From Mimachlamys varia (Eukaryota; Mollusca; Bivalvia; Pectinida; Pectinidae), in contig OX392542.1 in the NCBI GenBank assembly GCA_947623455.1, positions 7,261,625 through 7,325,624 of the forward strand: a stretch of DNA of 64,000 nucleotides. Direction: 5' to 3'. Each line of letters opens with the position of its first letter. Position 1 is the first letter of the stretch. Below are positions 12,351 to 25,430 of this stretch, in pieces. The notes beneath the pieces are model-generated. The model was not told where the DNA came from, made no database searches, and worked only from the letters and a program-made list of their open reading frames with translations. The position numbers and the translations under genes were made by a program.

Positions 12351-14661
12351 CAAAAAGTCTCTCTCCATGTATTGTAGTTTCGTTTTGTGTTACTTTATAT
12401 AGCTTTTAGATAGAACTATATATATACCCGCCCATACGATATCTAAAAGCGCTCGCTGCGCTCGCTATAAATAGTTAATTTATTAGGCTTGATTTTCGCT
12501 TTAAGTTTTGCCAAAAGTTACGTATATTGGGCCTTTAACAAGACATGGTCGGCTGACAATTTGACAGATTTTTCACATCTATATTAAGGACTGATTAGAT
12601 CTTTCCTTATAAACGTTTTTTTTTCAAACTTAATATTCGTATAAATCATTTTACTTATAACGTAGGCTTTGTTTACATAGTGTCAATATCAAATACAAGA
12701 GTAAAGTATTGAAAGTACGGAGAAAACGAAAAAAACGAAATGAAAACGGATTTTATTAGGTGGAAGAAGGTGGGGCTGACCTACTAGGGGCCTGAGGGGC
12801 GAAGCCAAAAGGGGTCCATTTGGCAATATTGATAATAACGGCTTCTTCTCTGAATCTTAGCAATGTATGACATTAGTATTTCAGTGGTAGCATCCCTAGG
12901 TGGTTACGATTCAAATGTTTTCAAATGATATGGCTGACCCCAGGGGTCTGAGAGGTGGGGCCAAAAGGGGTCCATTTTGCAATATTGAAATTAACGACTT
13001 CTTCTCGGACCTAAGCAATGTATAACATTTATATTTCAGTGGAAGCATCCCCAGGTGACTGGGATTCACATTTATACAAAAGATGGCATTGACCCCCCCC
13101 CCCCCCCCCCAGATGCGCGAGGGGCGGGGCTATAAGTTGTCCATTTTGCAATATTGACATTAACGACTTCTTCTCTGGACCTAAGCAATTAATAACACTT
13201 ATACGTGTAATTCAGTGGTAGCATCCCTAGGTGGCTGGAAGGGTGAAGCAAAAAGGTATTGATTGGTTGATGGACTGTTTTTATATGAGTACTACGATCA
13301 CGTGGATGTTTTAAGATAACATGCTTTATTTAATCTGTTGATGGTTAGGGAAAAGTTCAGAAAACAATAGCATGCTGAAGGTGATTCACTTCAGAGAAGA
13401 TAAAATAAATCAAGTCTACAATTAAAAACGAGTTGCGTTGCACCTATATAATTTAGTTATCGATACAGCATGTACAACAATGAATAACACTGTACTATTC
13501 AGCTAATTTGTCCTTATAGAACTCATGGCTGATACTAGACGGAATGCTAGCAAAGCACATCTCCTGTTTATCCGTTCAATACTTTCCAGATATGCATTTG
13601 TCACGATATTATCAGGTTGTTTAAATATTCAAAGGAAGATAAAAAATGATTGAGTTCGTGGTGGACTATATCTTTGTTTTGTTTGATTGTAAGGCAGTGA
13701 TCAATCTACAATTTATTTTCATGAGTCCTTTTTGTACACATTGTTGAAACAATGAGTCCCTCAAAGTTAAATTTAAGCATTTCGAGAATTTGTATGAGTC
13801 GCATCATAATTTTATGAGTACTGGACTCGAGACTCGCAAGTAGATTGATCCCTGTACAGTAAGGCTCTCTAGCAGTTTAAATGTCTTCCTATTGACAAAT
13901 AAAATACCAGTGCACTCTTTCGGCCGATTTGTTTCTGTTTTTGCACGAAGGTGAAATTATCATAATTGAATGCAAACATACTAGTAAGGTCCTTCGATTA
14001 TTACATTTAGATATATAAACGATGTGTGTCTTATTATATCAATCGTATATACATTTACCCCTCCCACATTTTCTGCAACGTGTGCTGCTTCCCAAGATCT
14101 TAACCTACTACACAAAATATACTTCATTACATATTTGTAATCTTCTAAGCTTTGTATTTTATCTTTACCTGTCTATAACAACACCCCTGCCTAACGGGGT
14201 GCACTGAATAATTCTTGATTAACGCGATAGATGTCGATCACTGACAGATACATTTACAGACAAGGAGTTCAGAAGGTGCAAGTTAATTAAGGTTACGAAT
14301 ACATTGTACGTTTTATGGTAATGGCAATTGGTTTGTCTCCACTGTTGTGAAGTTGATGTTATGAGGTTTACTGTCATCCCATAGATGTTTTATCGCGGGA
14401 CTAACAGAGGAAAATCTCATTTCAGAACTATTTGCGTCATATCTATAAAAAGAAATGGAGGAGATAAAAGACCAACTGCGACACGGGTTCGACCATTTGA
14501 AGGAGACGCTCGGACCGATGCAGAAATACGTCACACCTACTTCCGCTCTGGTCGGCCTGGGGGCCGGACTGTCTGTCTATTGGCTGATAAAACGGAGCAA
14601 GTACAACCTTCCACCAGGACCTACTCCAATACCTCTCGTCGGCAACTACAGTTGTAAGATT
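12351..14661 (+). repeat. Promoter plus exon 1 cassette, copy A (duplicated segment)
   Basis: This 2.3-kb segment aligns almost end to end with 40206-42561, at roughly 95% identity by eye, and both edges are sharp. To the left, sequence before 12351 is unrelated to sequence before 40206. To the right, similarity stops within about 8 nt of the exon 1 donor. It holds the upstream region, a three-unit tandem repeat, a poly-C tract, an E-box-like CACGTG near 13311, and all of P450 copy 1 exon 1. In exon 1 the two copies differ at 8 of 199 positions with one amino-acid change, far less than any other exon pair. Confidence 0.9.
12790..13235 (+). repeat. Three-unit tandem repeat (about 156-169 bp) in cassette A
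   Basis: Three diverged units each contain GTCCATTT-GCAATATT, then ACGRCTTCTTCTC, then AGCAATKWATAACA, then TCAGTGGWAGCATCCC. Unit starts are near 12804, 12960 and 13129. A pure C run of about 18 lies between units two and three (about 13092-13110). It lies 1.2-1.6 kb upstream of the P450 start codon and is preserved in cassette B. Confidence 0.8.
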
Positions 14662-17600
14662 TACTTCAGGTGTAGCAGTACACTTGTACAGAGACAGAGT
14701 TTCACGGAATATTAATACTTGTTATCAAGTATGAACAAAGAGAATTATTAATATTATTGAAGGTATATTGAATGTGTTCAAAAGTCTGAATCATGTGCTT
14801 CTAAATTAATTGTTCTTGTAAATCATTCAAACCATGATTAACGATTTTAACATCAAAGAGAAAATTTAAATGAAACAGTTTCTGCTTATAGTCTCCTGAA
14901 TGTTTTCTCAAATCACTGGCAAATTAACAATTCTGAAAAGTTCATAGTCAGAATAAAACAACTCAGGTTCAGCGCAAAATCTTTGGTTGAACATGATGAC
15001 TTTTGATTAACACATATCTATTTCTTTGTTGCATAACGCTTCCTGTTTAAGATTTTCATTTGTGTTTACATTTCACTTCTTACTTATGCCGCTGCCCAAC
15101 TTTGAGATAACGAATATTTCATGCAAGAATCAATTTCACCACTCTAATTCCTGAATGATAATTTGTTTGAAAGTACATGTATCAATATATTTATCTAACC
15201 AATTAAAGCAAGTAAAACAAGTATTCGGGATCACTTATGTTTGTATTATAAACGAACATTGTTCTACACATTAACAGTGTTTTTTTTGTTATAGTGATTG
15301 GGGACAGAGATTTACACGCGAAGTGCGTACAACTGTCACAGAAATACGAACACCCTGTCATCACTATATACATGGGTAAGTCAAATCTAAATCAAAGAAT
15401 GCATTAAGAAACTCACAGAAGTACGGTCCTGTTATCACTATATACATGGGTAAGTCAAATCTAAATTAAAGTATACATCAGGAAACTCACAAAAGTACGG
15501 TCATGTCATCACTATATACATGGGTAAGTCAAATCTAAATTAAAGGATACATCAAGAAACTCACAGAAGTACGGTCCTGTCATCACTATAAAACTAGGTA
15601 AGAACATTCTAAATCAAAGAAAACCCTGTGAAACTGTCACAGAAGTACAGCCCTATCATCAATATATACCTGGGTAAGTACAATCTAAATCAAAGAGAAC
15701 CTTGTGAAACTGTCACAGAAGTATGGTCCTGTCATCATTATATAAATGGGTAAGTAAAATCTAAATCAAAGAAAACCCTGCGAAACTGTCACAGAAGTAC
15801 AGCCCTATCATCAATATATACCTGGGTATAAGTAAATCTAAAAAAAAGAAAATCTCGTGAAACTGTCACAGAAGTCCTTTTCTGGCATCACTATATACCT
15901 GGGTATGTAAAATCTAAATCAAAGATTATTTAAAGCTCGCGAAACTGTCACAGAAGTACGGTCATATCATCACTATATACCTGGGTTTGATTGGGTTTGG
16001 TTTTACATTATCAAACGTCACATCAACAGCTTTGCCATGCTTCCGTGTATGTGGTTCATATCAATAATAATAATGATGATAATATTACACATTTATATAG
16101 CGCTCTATATAATTTGTAAATTTCTCTGAAACATGTGGATAATAATTCAATATTTGCAATGCACAAATAAAGGAAGTCTTACAATCACCATCAATCAATA
16201 AACTCACGTGTAATAAATACATAGTACATACACAAAGTCAGCTTACATGTCTATGTTGAGAGCCTACAATGCAGACGTGAAAAGGTTTGTCTTCAAATGT
16301 TTCTTGAATTTGACCAGGGTTTTCGTTTTCCTGATAGCGAATGGTAAGCTGTTCCACAACATGGCCGGAACTCTCACAAAACACCGGTTTCCATAGGTCA
16401 AAGTTAGATTTTTTTGGACATGCAACAATGAATCCGCCTCAAACCTCAGTGATAAAGACGGCTTATACACGGTGACAAATTCCCTTATGTATCAGGGAGC
16501 TGTTCCATCCATAGCCTTGTGATTTTTAACTGTGAACTGTATTGTACAGGTAACAAGTGCAATAAATTCAACACAGGAGTGATGTTCTCTCTCTTTTCAA
16601 CTCGAGAAACAAGACGTGCTGCAGTGTTTTGGACCTTCTGTTTGAAGGGTAAAAACATATTTTAAGCATAACTGTTAATGAATCCATATATCGTTGTTAA
16701 CATGACGTCATTGTTGATCTAACTTATCTTTATGTTGACAGCGACGTTCCCAATGGTGATTGTCAATACAATAGAAGCTGCTACAGAGGTCTTGGTTAAA
16801 AAGAAGGCGGACTTCGCAGATCGTCCACAGCTTCAATCAAGTATGTTATATAAGAAACGTTTTGTTACATCGTCGCTACTTTTGAATATATTATATTGCT
16901 TTTACATAATATCGCTTAACGGACTTAACTTTATTTAAAACTTATATAATTTAACAACATTCAGGCCTACTTACTAGGTTCGGAATGTTACTGCGCAATA
17001 CAGTATAGTTATATTTCTTTCGGTCTACACAAAGGTAACCTATGCATATGCGTGCGAAATTCTACACCAATGCATTTGATTTTCGATAAACAATCGTTTG
17101 ATACCATAATAAATCCCTTAGTTAATCAAGAAATACATGTTCTTTTACATTTTGTTGCACTGGACCCATGCGTTACATTTTGTATTGACGGATTCAGCAG
17201 TGCTTTAGCTGGCAGTAGTTATCGGCCGATATCTGTGGTAATTGCAGGATGAAACTGAATAAGTTGTTAACCAGATTCATAGTATCAAGCAGCATTTGTT
17301 ATTTACAGCAGGTAAACACTATTGTTAATTATTTCAAGTTTATTTCATGTAGCCAAAAGCAATCAATATATTGCATACTACTCTTAATTCGCTCTTAATG
17401 AAGCTTGCGCACCCGGAATGATTTAATTACTTTTTTTTTAATTTGTTGTTGTGATCAGCATAATAATATCATGATGAGCATATTGGTATCTTTTATCAAG
17501 CAAACGATTTTACTGATGGTGGAAAGGACATTGCATTTGCCAATTATACTCCTACATGGAAGCTCCACCGAAAGATCGCTAGCTGGGCTCTCAGGTGAGT

Positions 17601-20600
17601 AACTAGTTTTGTCTTTCATATGCATTATGAGTTATTTTCTGTATCTTAGTCTTAGTTAAAAAGTAGCTATTCTGGCATGCGTCTTTTTAAAAATCCTTTT
17701 GATTTATGCGGTAGAATTCGCTGTAGGACTGCAAGTCCACGAGATTTGCAATTGTACCTGCATGTCACGTTTTAATTCATTCGAATTTAGACACTGTTCA
17801 GGACGTACGTATGTACATTATATTGTACATTATATTAATTCGAAATTATATAAAAAATAATAGGAACTAATTGAACCCAAGGGCTAATTTACCTCCCGAT
17901 CTGTAATTGGACATTTCTGTCGGCCAGTTTTGTTTTCTCTGTCATCTCTTCACTTTTTAGCCCCCTGCTTACTACCACTGACCAGTAGTAGGGGGACAAG
18001 ATAGCTGTATGAAGAATCATTTATCTTGCTCTAAATATCAATATAAACCAGATTTAATTGGAGAGTCGGGTTTTGTATAAGTCAGTCATTTGAAAATAGC
18101 TTTGAATGAATATTATATGTTCGTTGATTCAAAAGAGGGCAACTTAAGTAAATAATTGTTCATGTATGTATATCAACAGTTGGATGCTATCATCTATAAT
18201 TGCATTTAAAAAAAAACACCTTTCACATTTCATTTGTTTACCATTTCCAAACATCCGAGCAACGCCTCCTTCAGTACTTTCAGTACTTTTGATATCATTG
18301 CTACTTTTTGACAAGTACTGATTGATCATTGTCATATTTCATCTAAAGATTCACCTTACATTTGGTCCCTAGTTTTGCAAGGTTGCATTTTCTGACTGAT
18401 TTGGGAAAAGGAATATGGCCATCAGGCGTCCTTCTTTAATTTTGACTTTGAATGTTTTGTTTTCGTAATTTCTTGGAAAAAATGTACCGGTACCTATATG
18501 ATGGATTTTCCCATCATATAAGTACCGAAGGTATACGTATCGAAGGTTCCCCTTGGTCCCTTGTTGTGCACTTTGAATGTTTGATATCTTTATTTCTTTG
18601 AAATATAGGATAAATCTTTCTCAAATATCATATGTGTGTTCTTTCTTGTCCTTAGTTTGATTCTTTTGATTTACTTGTTGATCAGAAGAAGCAACTCTGA
18701 CATGCGATTATCTCTCAACTATTATTGCAATTTTTAAAAGTAATTCCGAAATTTCACTACTCTAGATTCAATACTTGCATAAGTAAAGACGAGAAAAGAA
18801 GGGAAAGATTTATAAGAACAAATGCAGATCGTCTAAAGTAGGTTATCTAAGACGTCGTCTCAAGTGTCATTTTCTAATCGGCTCTTGTCCGCCGTCGTGC
18901 ATTGACTTTTTCAATTTTAAATTTCTTCTGAACTGATTTGAACGGAATTTCCCAAGAACCTCCCTTTGTCAAAGATGCATAGGGCGAAAAAAGAAAAAAA
19001 AATGGCAAATTAGTCAAAATTTCAAATAGCTTCTTTTAAAGACCCAGATAATTTTGAATGAAATTAAGTTGCTTAATTGAAATCATGAACTGCATACCCC
19101 AAGACGTAATGTTACCCTCTGGCGAGAAGCGCGAGGTTTGCTATGGTTTATATAGAAAATTGATACATTTTGGTAAAACTAGGACCCTGTATCAGTGTTA
19201 CATGTAATTTTGTCAAAAGGTACTAAACACAAATGAGGTCAAAACCAAGATCCAAGGTAAAGGTCACTGTGTTAAATGTCAAGGTCAAATTTTGGACTTT
19301 TTACTGTTGAATATGTTGTTATTTCATTGTAAAGCAAATTGGTCGGAATTTTAACAAGGAGCCAACTTATCAAACAAAGTCATCGGGTTAAAGGTCAAGG
19401 TCAAATAATGTTTTTTTTTTTCACTAAGAACTATTTTGTTATGTTTTTGTAAAGCAAAGTATGTTGGGTTTAACACTGTGTCAACTGACCAAAAGTCAGG
19501 GTTACTTCCACTTATTTGGTTAAAGGTCAAATTTTGTATCTTTCACTGATGAATATTTTGTATTTAATTATGAAACATACTTGGTTGGTATTAAACAAGA
19601 AGTCACTTGACCAAAAGTCAAGATCACCGAGACAAAGGTTTAGGTCAATATTTGGAGAATTGTTGTTATGACCAGTTTGTTATGACGTTATATGTATGAA
19701 GACAAGTTTTTCGGAAGTTAGCCTTGTAAAATGTCAAGATAAAATTTTGCATCTTTTTAATGATGAACGTTTTGTTATGACATTATGAAGCAAAGTTTGT
19801 CAGAGTTGAACAATGAATGCACTAACCAAACGCGAGGGTCACGGGGTCAAAGTGGTGAATGTTACTATTTTCAAAAATCAAGAGACAACATTCACTTTTG
19901 AGAAATTAATTCAACAAATATCAAAGATGCTTGGTGTGGTCACTGGGTCCAAAGCTCAAATATTGATGATTTTGAGAGATATATAGCCTGAAGCGCGGCC
20001 CTTGCTGACCTGTCAGTGTTCTACTTCAAATTTTGTTGAGATTAATGTTAATTTCGGTGTAAGGACACAATACCAAAAGATATGAATACAAATATATCAA
20101 AACTAAGTTTACTGTAAAGGCTTGTGGTTTTTTTTAAACATAAGTGTTATCACTATTATCGAGCAAATGTCAAGATATGTACCACATTTCAAAATAATTA
20201 TACGTGTACAATGAATGTATCGTTATTGTATATTTTGTATAAATCATGAAGCTAGAAAGGTTATTACTTGATATCAAGCTAGAATATTTTGGTAAAAATC
20301 ATTTGTTTTGCATGCGTGATGGCTTTGTGATCAATGAGGATATATAGACATCAATTAAACTCAAATAGTGCTCAAAGATGTTATATTTCATACTGTCCTT
20401 TCTGCATAGGTTGCTAGCCATCTTGTCTGGAGGAAATACATATTGTATCTTAAATCAGTGGATGATACCTAAATCTGCTTCCTTTTCAATTGTTATAATT
20501 GTTTACCTTTATTTCCAGAAACTACCTAAAAGGGACCAGATTAGAGGATGCTGTACACGGATCCCTGTCGGAGATCATAGAGTTATTTGAGAACTTGGAA

Positions 20601-23600
20601 GGAGAGTCCTTTGTTCCCCACTCGTACATTGATATTGCTGTATTTAACATCATCTGTGGCCTTTGCTTCAAAAAAGTGTAAGTATATTTTCTTTACAATA
20701 TAATCTTATTTTGTTGTCATGTGTTGTCGTTGTGCGATTTGAGCATGCACTGTGTGTACTATTGTTGGAGAATATAATTAAACAAATGCATTTAGTCAGA
20801 AAATAAACACTTCGGAACAATGGGCATTCAAAACAAACGAATATCACGACAGATTCGGTTCTGGTTGAGGTTTGTATGGGTGTTGTTGATCATACAAATG
20901 TCTTGCATTCTACAGTATCATTAATTCATTATAAATTTTTATATTGTAATTGAGTGTTTTCATGCTACAGTATTATGTGGAAGGTTAACCGTTACAATGA
21001 GCTCGTTAAACATTGTTACAGCCAGATGCACAATCAACATGATTGATATTGCAAACAACAACTTGCGTAAACGACTTGTCTTTGTTTACATAGATGTGCG
21101 TGTCATTCTGAAGTAGTATTTCGAAATATCGGTCGAGTCTTTTTGCATGAACACCCAAACTGTGTTATCAATTATTGTTAATGTTCAGTACTAACAGTAT
21201 AACGGTTAGCTTGTTGTAAGAAAATAGTGCCGTGATTTTGTTGCTTTGCAATGTCTGACATGCAACTTATGCTAGGTATAAACCTGTTGATTTTGAGGTG
21301 AAACATTACATTTGTAGCCAATACAACTGTCTGCAAAAGGAGACACAGCACTCACTACCCCTAAGTTGTTTTACATCGCTATTGTTTTCTGTAAAATGTT
21401 ATTATTTTTCTGCTTCTCTTATAAATAACACTAGCATTTTCAATGTTTTAAGTGAATACACATTAAAAATACTGACATGTTTTCATTAACAAGCACTCTG
21501 AAGAGGAAAATAAAGTAAAACATTAAAAACCAATCGAATAAAGAAATTGGTAAATATGGAACTAATGACTAAGGTCACAGGTTTACTGAATAAACAGCAT
21601 ATTATGAACAAAACAATTAATGTGTTAATAGCACCAAACAAATATGTATTATTTACTGCCACAACATTGTCGTTTTCAGTAATCGCATTACCTTGATTTA
21701 TCTAAAGGTACAAGTTAGAAGATCCTAAATTCAAGCGCTTGGTGGAATTAGAACATGAAATACTTACAAACTTTGGATCGGGTTTCATAGAAGATGTTTT
21801 TCCGATTCTGGTGAAGATCTGCCCAAGTCGCCGATACAAAAAAGCAATGCAGTTGGGAGAAGAAATGTTGCAATTCGTTGGTGATGAATTACAGGACCAC
21901 AGAAAGTCATTTGTCGAAGGTAACTGTTTATGAAATTTATGGTATCTTTTTATCATTTATGTCCAAGACAGCTTTTCTTTTTCTACAGAAAGTATTTTAA
22001 TTCCGCAGGTATTCGTAATTTAAATGCAGTAATCTGTAAAGAAATGCCATTGTACAACTCAGGTAATATCAGAGACTTCGCTGATGCCTTAATTCAAGCT
22101 CGACGAGAAGCAGAAGATAACGAAGATGAAGAGCTCATAGAACAGCTGACAGATGTCCATCTGAAGCAGACCCTATGTGACATTTTTTCTGGTACGTAGT
22201 TATGAATTATGCTGGAATATCGTTTAAAAGGGGTGTTACAGAATTTGTTTGAAAAACATATTTTACAGTAAACGGATATCAATAGTCTACTGTAGCATTT
22301 ACATCATTTCCTCTCGGCGGTTGGTGGTATAAGATTATGATGATAATGGTGGTGATTAAAATATGATGATATATGTGTATACGCGAATTAATTTTCTGAC
22401 GTATTGCGCATTAATTCAAAATACTTTCCTGACGTAATTTCCTTATGTACTTTCCTTACGTACTTTCCTGACGTACTTTCCTTACGTACTTTCCTGACGT
22501 ACTACGCATTAACTTAATTGATCTGCTAACTTACCTATCAATTGAAGTCAGTTTGCACATGTCCTGTCCATTGACCTGAGGACGCTTTCCTAAGTTACTG
22601 CTCTTTATTCGAAGTAATTTGGCTTGTTCATTGTGTATCAATTAAAGTGATTTTTTCTGTACTTTTATGGGGGTATCCATGTATATCTTTTCTTTGTTCA
22701 TATTTTGCCTCTGATTTAATCGATTTTGAGTTCGGATTATGATTTTGTTAACGCTTCGGTATTCTCTGATTTATTTGCTTATTAACTGCGAATCTTCTGA
22801 ATTTGCTTTGGCATATATTTTTTCATCAGTTTAAGTTAAGTTGTTACATTTAATATACCACATGTACGCATCATGTTTAAGCTCCTTTATTTACAATCTG
22901 CCCATGATGTTATCACCCATACTTAGTTTTACTGAGTTATACGGCGCATCATTTCAAGTTTCTTTATTAACTTTTTCACATCATTTAAAGTCATAATGCC
23001 TACTAATAATTACACGCACACCAGTTTTACACAACTTCCCAACTTGCTGCGCTTTATGTGTAATAAGTCATTATACTAGCATAAATGTAATGTATATGAT
23101 TTATAAACTCTGCTAGTCTACTGATCATTGGTTGAAGTTACTCTGTTCACTTACTCGCATTTGTTTGCCGTGTGTATTACAGCTGGTTTCGACACCAGCC
23201 GTTTCACTTTGCAGTGGTTTTTCCTCTATATGGCTGCAAATCCTGAAGAACAAAAAATAGCCCAGAATGAAATCGACAAGGCTGTGGGTAGGTATTATTT
23301 TTTTATATCAATCACCATAGTTTGTCCGGATGCAGGCACTTTAGAGTATTTTTTATGGTATATTACCTAGTATATTCATATTCTTATGGAACATTACTAG
23401 CTGGCAAAAAATGCTTTTGAACATTTCTAGGCTCTAAAACCATGTTTACAAGATTTGGTATGGTTTTGTTAACTATAGTATTCTATGATTTATAGCATTC
23501 TATAATTGATATGTAATCAAACTATTGCAACGGTATTGGCGGATCCATATATATAAATAATATGTATAATATCTGGAAGGTTTAATAAGTCATTTTGAAT

Positions 23601-25430
23601 AAAAAGAATATCATGAAGAGATGAGCACCAAAACTTACAGAAAAGGACTAATGTTTTTATTTTCAACTGTGCTAGATCTTAGTTCAGACCCTAGACTTAC
23701 GATCACAAGACTGTCATATCCAAAATAATGAATACACCGGAAGTTTATGTACACTGTTCGTATCTAAAAACAACTATGGAGTTCTCTAATGTTTAGGTTG
23801 TAGTGGAGATTGAAAGGGCTTAAGAGGGTTGCACATCTAAACTTCATCAACGAACATTAAATTATATGTTACGGAACATATATGTGACCGACAGTTCTTA
23901 TTTGGACAGAATGCTGTACAATACACTGCTCATCTAAAGTATTTTTAAGTATTAATTTTTATCCTGTTTGTATACCGTTATATATAGGCTATTCAATGGT
24001 TTCCTCGAGTGAAATATTTTCAAAATCTGCCATACGAGTGAAAAATATTTGATATTTAACGGGAAACCACTGAAGTTTCTTTTTATTACGTTTTAGAAAT
24101 TCCCAAAAGTCTAATTTCATTTATAAAATTTGCGGTTACAACTGATCGGGACGGAGTGCCTAATGTATTAATACGCCACAGGATGAAGTTCTATTTTTGT
24201 TCAAAATATAGTAAAGATGCAAAAACATATAGATAACATCTATTAGATCTCTTTTTTTCCCAAAATACTATAAAGATATTTAATTTCCTTACTTTATATG
24301 ATTTGATTCTAGAATAACGAAAACACAGTACACAATTAGCGCGCAATGATATCGGACCGGAACTTAAATCATCCCTAGTGATGATATCAGCAGTGATGAT
24401 ATAAATTTTATCGTTGATATGTTCCGATATTTCATTGGTAAAAATGTAATGAAGGTTTATATCAAACTCTCCTTTGTACGTAATCTACGAACTCAATTAG
24501 CAGCATACCAAGACCGCCTCGGTCTCTATTTTAAGCTGCGACTATCCGTCATAGCTCGACAAAAGGAATTGAGGCTGTTCAAACATAGCGACACGTTTGA
24601 TAGGTCGTTTGACGAGGCACCAATCGGTCCTGAAACAATGTTACACTTTTATTACGTATATTGTTTTGTGTCAAAAAGGAAACTGGTGAATCTCATTGAA
24701 GTCATTGTGTGTTTGTGTAATTAACAGGTCGTGATCGTTTACCTGGACTTGGGGATCGAGATGAAATGCCCTACACAGTGGCAGTTTTACACGAAGTCAT
24801 GCGGATTGCCAGTGTGACACCTTTTGGTTTGCCACATGCCGCCAGAAACGACTCAAACTTATGTATGAATTATGTTATTTTGGCTTTTGATAAGCTTTTA
24901 AACAATGAATACAAGTCAGTAGATTTGTATCATTACCCAAATAAAAAAAAAATAAAAAAATAGATGAATAAATAGAAAATAGACAAACTTTACCATGACA
25001 GCTACACATAGATTATAGTGAATAGCAGTTATTGTAATCCGCTACACTTATTCATGATAATATATCGGGGTATGTTTCAGACGGATATGACATTCCGAAG
25101 GGTACCATTATGGTCATAAATTATTGGGCACTCCATAATGATCCTCAGCACTGGAAAGATCCCTCAAAGTTCGATCCAAAACGATTTTTGAAATCTGACG
25201 GGACTCTTGCTCCTAAACCGGTCAGCTGGCTGCCGTTTTCTGCAGGAAGCCGAGTATGTCTTGGAGAGAGTGTCGCAAAGCTGGAGCTACATCTTATCTG
25301 CGCAATTTTTCTCCACCAGTTCGACATCTTATTGCCACCAGGTGTCACCGCTGATTTTACCCCAGATATCAGTGGATTTGCTGGGTATACAGCTAATCAA
25401 TACAAAATCATTGTGAAAAAGAGGTCATAA
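14455..25430 (+). CDS. Cytochrome P450, CYP2-clan (CYP1/CYP17-like), copy 1, 10 exons, 520 aa
   Basis: Exons: 14455-14653, 15295-15375, 16742-16840, 17501-17594, 20519-20677, 21708-21919, 22063-22191, 23183-23287, 24728-24862, 25081-25430. All introns are GT-AG and the sum is 1563 nt with no internal stop. Seen in the protein: a charged N-terminal stretch (1-28), a hydrophobic anchor (about 30-45), hinge PPGPTPIPLVG (53-63), helix-C W146-R150 (WKLHR), I-helix AGFDTS (325-330), E382-V-M-R385 (ExxR), a PERF-like DPKRF (436-440) and haem loop FSAGSRVCLG with ligand Cys464. Length and motif order match microsomal P450s, haem-thiolate monooxygenases that use NADPH-P450 reductase at the ER. Substrate cannot be inferred; relatives oxidise steroids and xenobiotics. 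Exon 2 carries one codon more than copy 2 (YEHPV versus YGPV). Exon 1 and its upstream 2 kb are nearly identical to copy 2, while the rest is much more diverged. Clan assignment is by motif recall, not by a tree. Confidence 0.93.
15330..15995 (+). repeat. Tandem repeat of exon 2 end plus splice donor, about 9 copies of 74-82 bp
   Basis: The last about 45 nt of P450 copy 1 exon 2, its GTAAGT donor and the next about 30 intron bases are repeated in tandem about nine times. The true exon is the first unit. Units 2 and 4 read SQKYGPVITI in the exon frame, followed by a donor. Later units decay (GGTATAAG, GGTATGTA, then GGTTTGAT). Only the first unit has the upstream acceptor and the N-terminal half of the exon, so the rest lie in intron 2 as decoy donors. 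Confidence 0.88.
16060..16640 (-). mobile_element. CR1/L2-type LINE 3' end fragment in intron 2 of P450 copy 1
   Basis: On the minus strand, about 16470-16264 reads as the C-terminal tail of a non-LTR retrotransposon polymerase: it has YGNRCFVRVPAMLWNSLPF and then a FKKHLKTNLF ending. Frames further upstream (to about 16640) give recognisable pieces such as AARLVSRVEK and KAMDGTAP with stops and frame changes. Downstream on the same strand comes AGCGCTATATAAATG and an ATT-rich microsatellite tail near 16065-16080, typical of these 3' ends. It is 5'-truncated, non-functional, and antisense to the host gene. Confidence 0.82.
18885..20010 (+). repeat. Degenerate internal-tandem-repeat element in intron 4 of P450 copy 1
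   Basis: It begins near a GTCCGCCGTCGTGC stretch. It contains poorly conserved units of about 110-130 bp, marked by GTCAAGGTCAAAT at 19279 and 19393, AAAGGTCAAATTTTG near 19523, and recurring TTTTGTTATG. The GGTCAAGGTCA core resembles that of the 2797-6872 array, so a related element family is likely. No coding potential. Confidence 0.55.
22424..22510 (+). repeat. 13-bp tandem repeat rich in TGACGT, intron 7 of P450 copy 1
   Basis: About six units of ACTTTCCTGACGT, alternating with ACTTTCCTTACGT. Each TGACGT is an ATF/CREB-type half site. No evidence that it is functional. Confidence 0.8.
22655..22775 (+). mobile_element. Penelope-like element 3' terminal fragment
   Basis: Holds CTTTGTTCATATTTTGCCTC, ATCGATTTTGAGTTCGGATT and the terminal CGGTATTCTCT, the reverse complement of the tail of the 31960-34660 element. 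In intron 7 of P450 copy 1. Confidence 0.72.

Noticed and set aside
14439..14447. CTATAAAAA as a TATA box for P450 copy 1
   Set aside because: It ends about 8 nt before the start codon, too close for a core promoter of this transcript. The transcription start cannot be placed from sequence alone.
24419..24724. 101-codon frame directly before P450 copy 1 exon 9
   Set aside because: It lies in intron 8, has no P450 motif, and the exon 9 acceptor at 24727 gives perfect phase and paralogue agreement.
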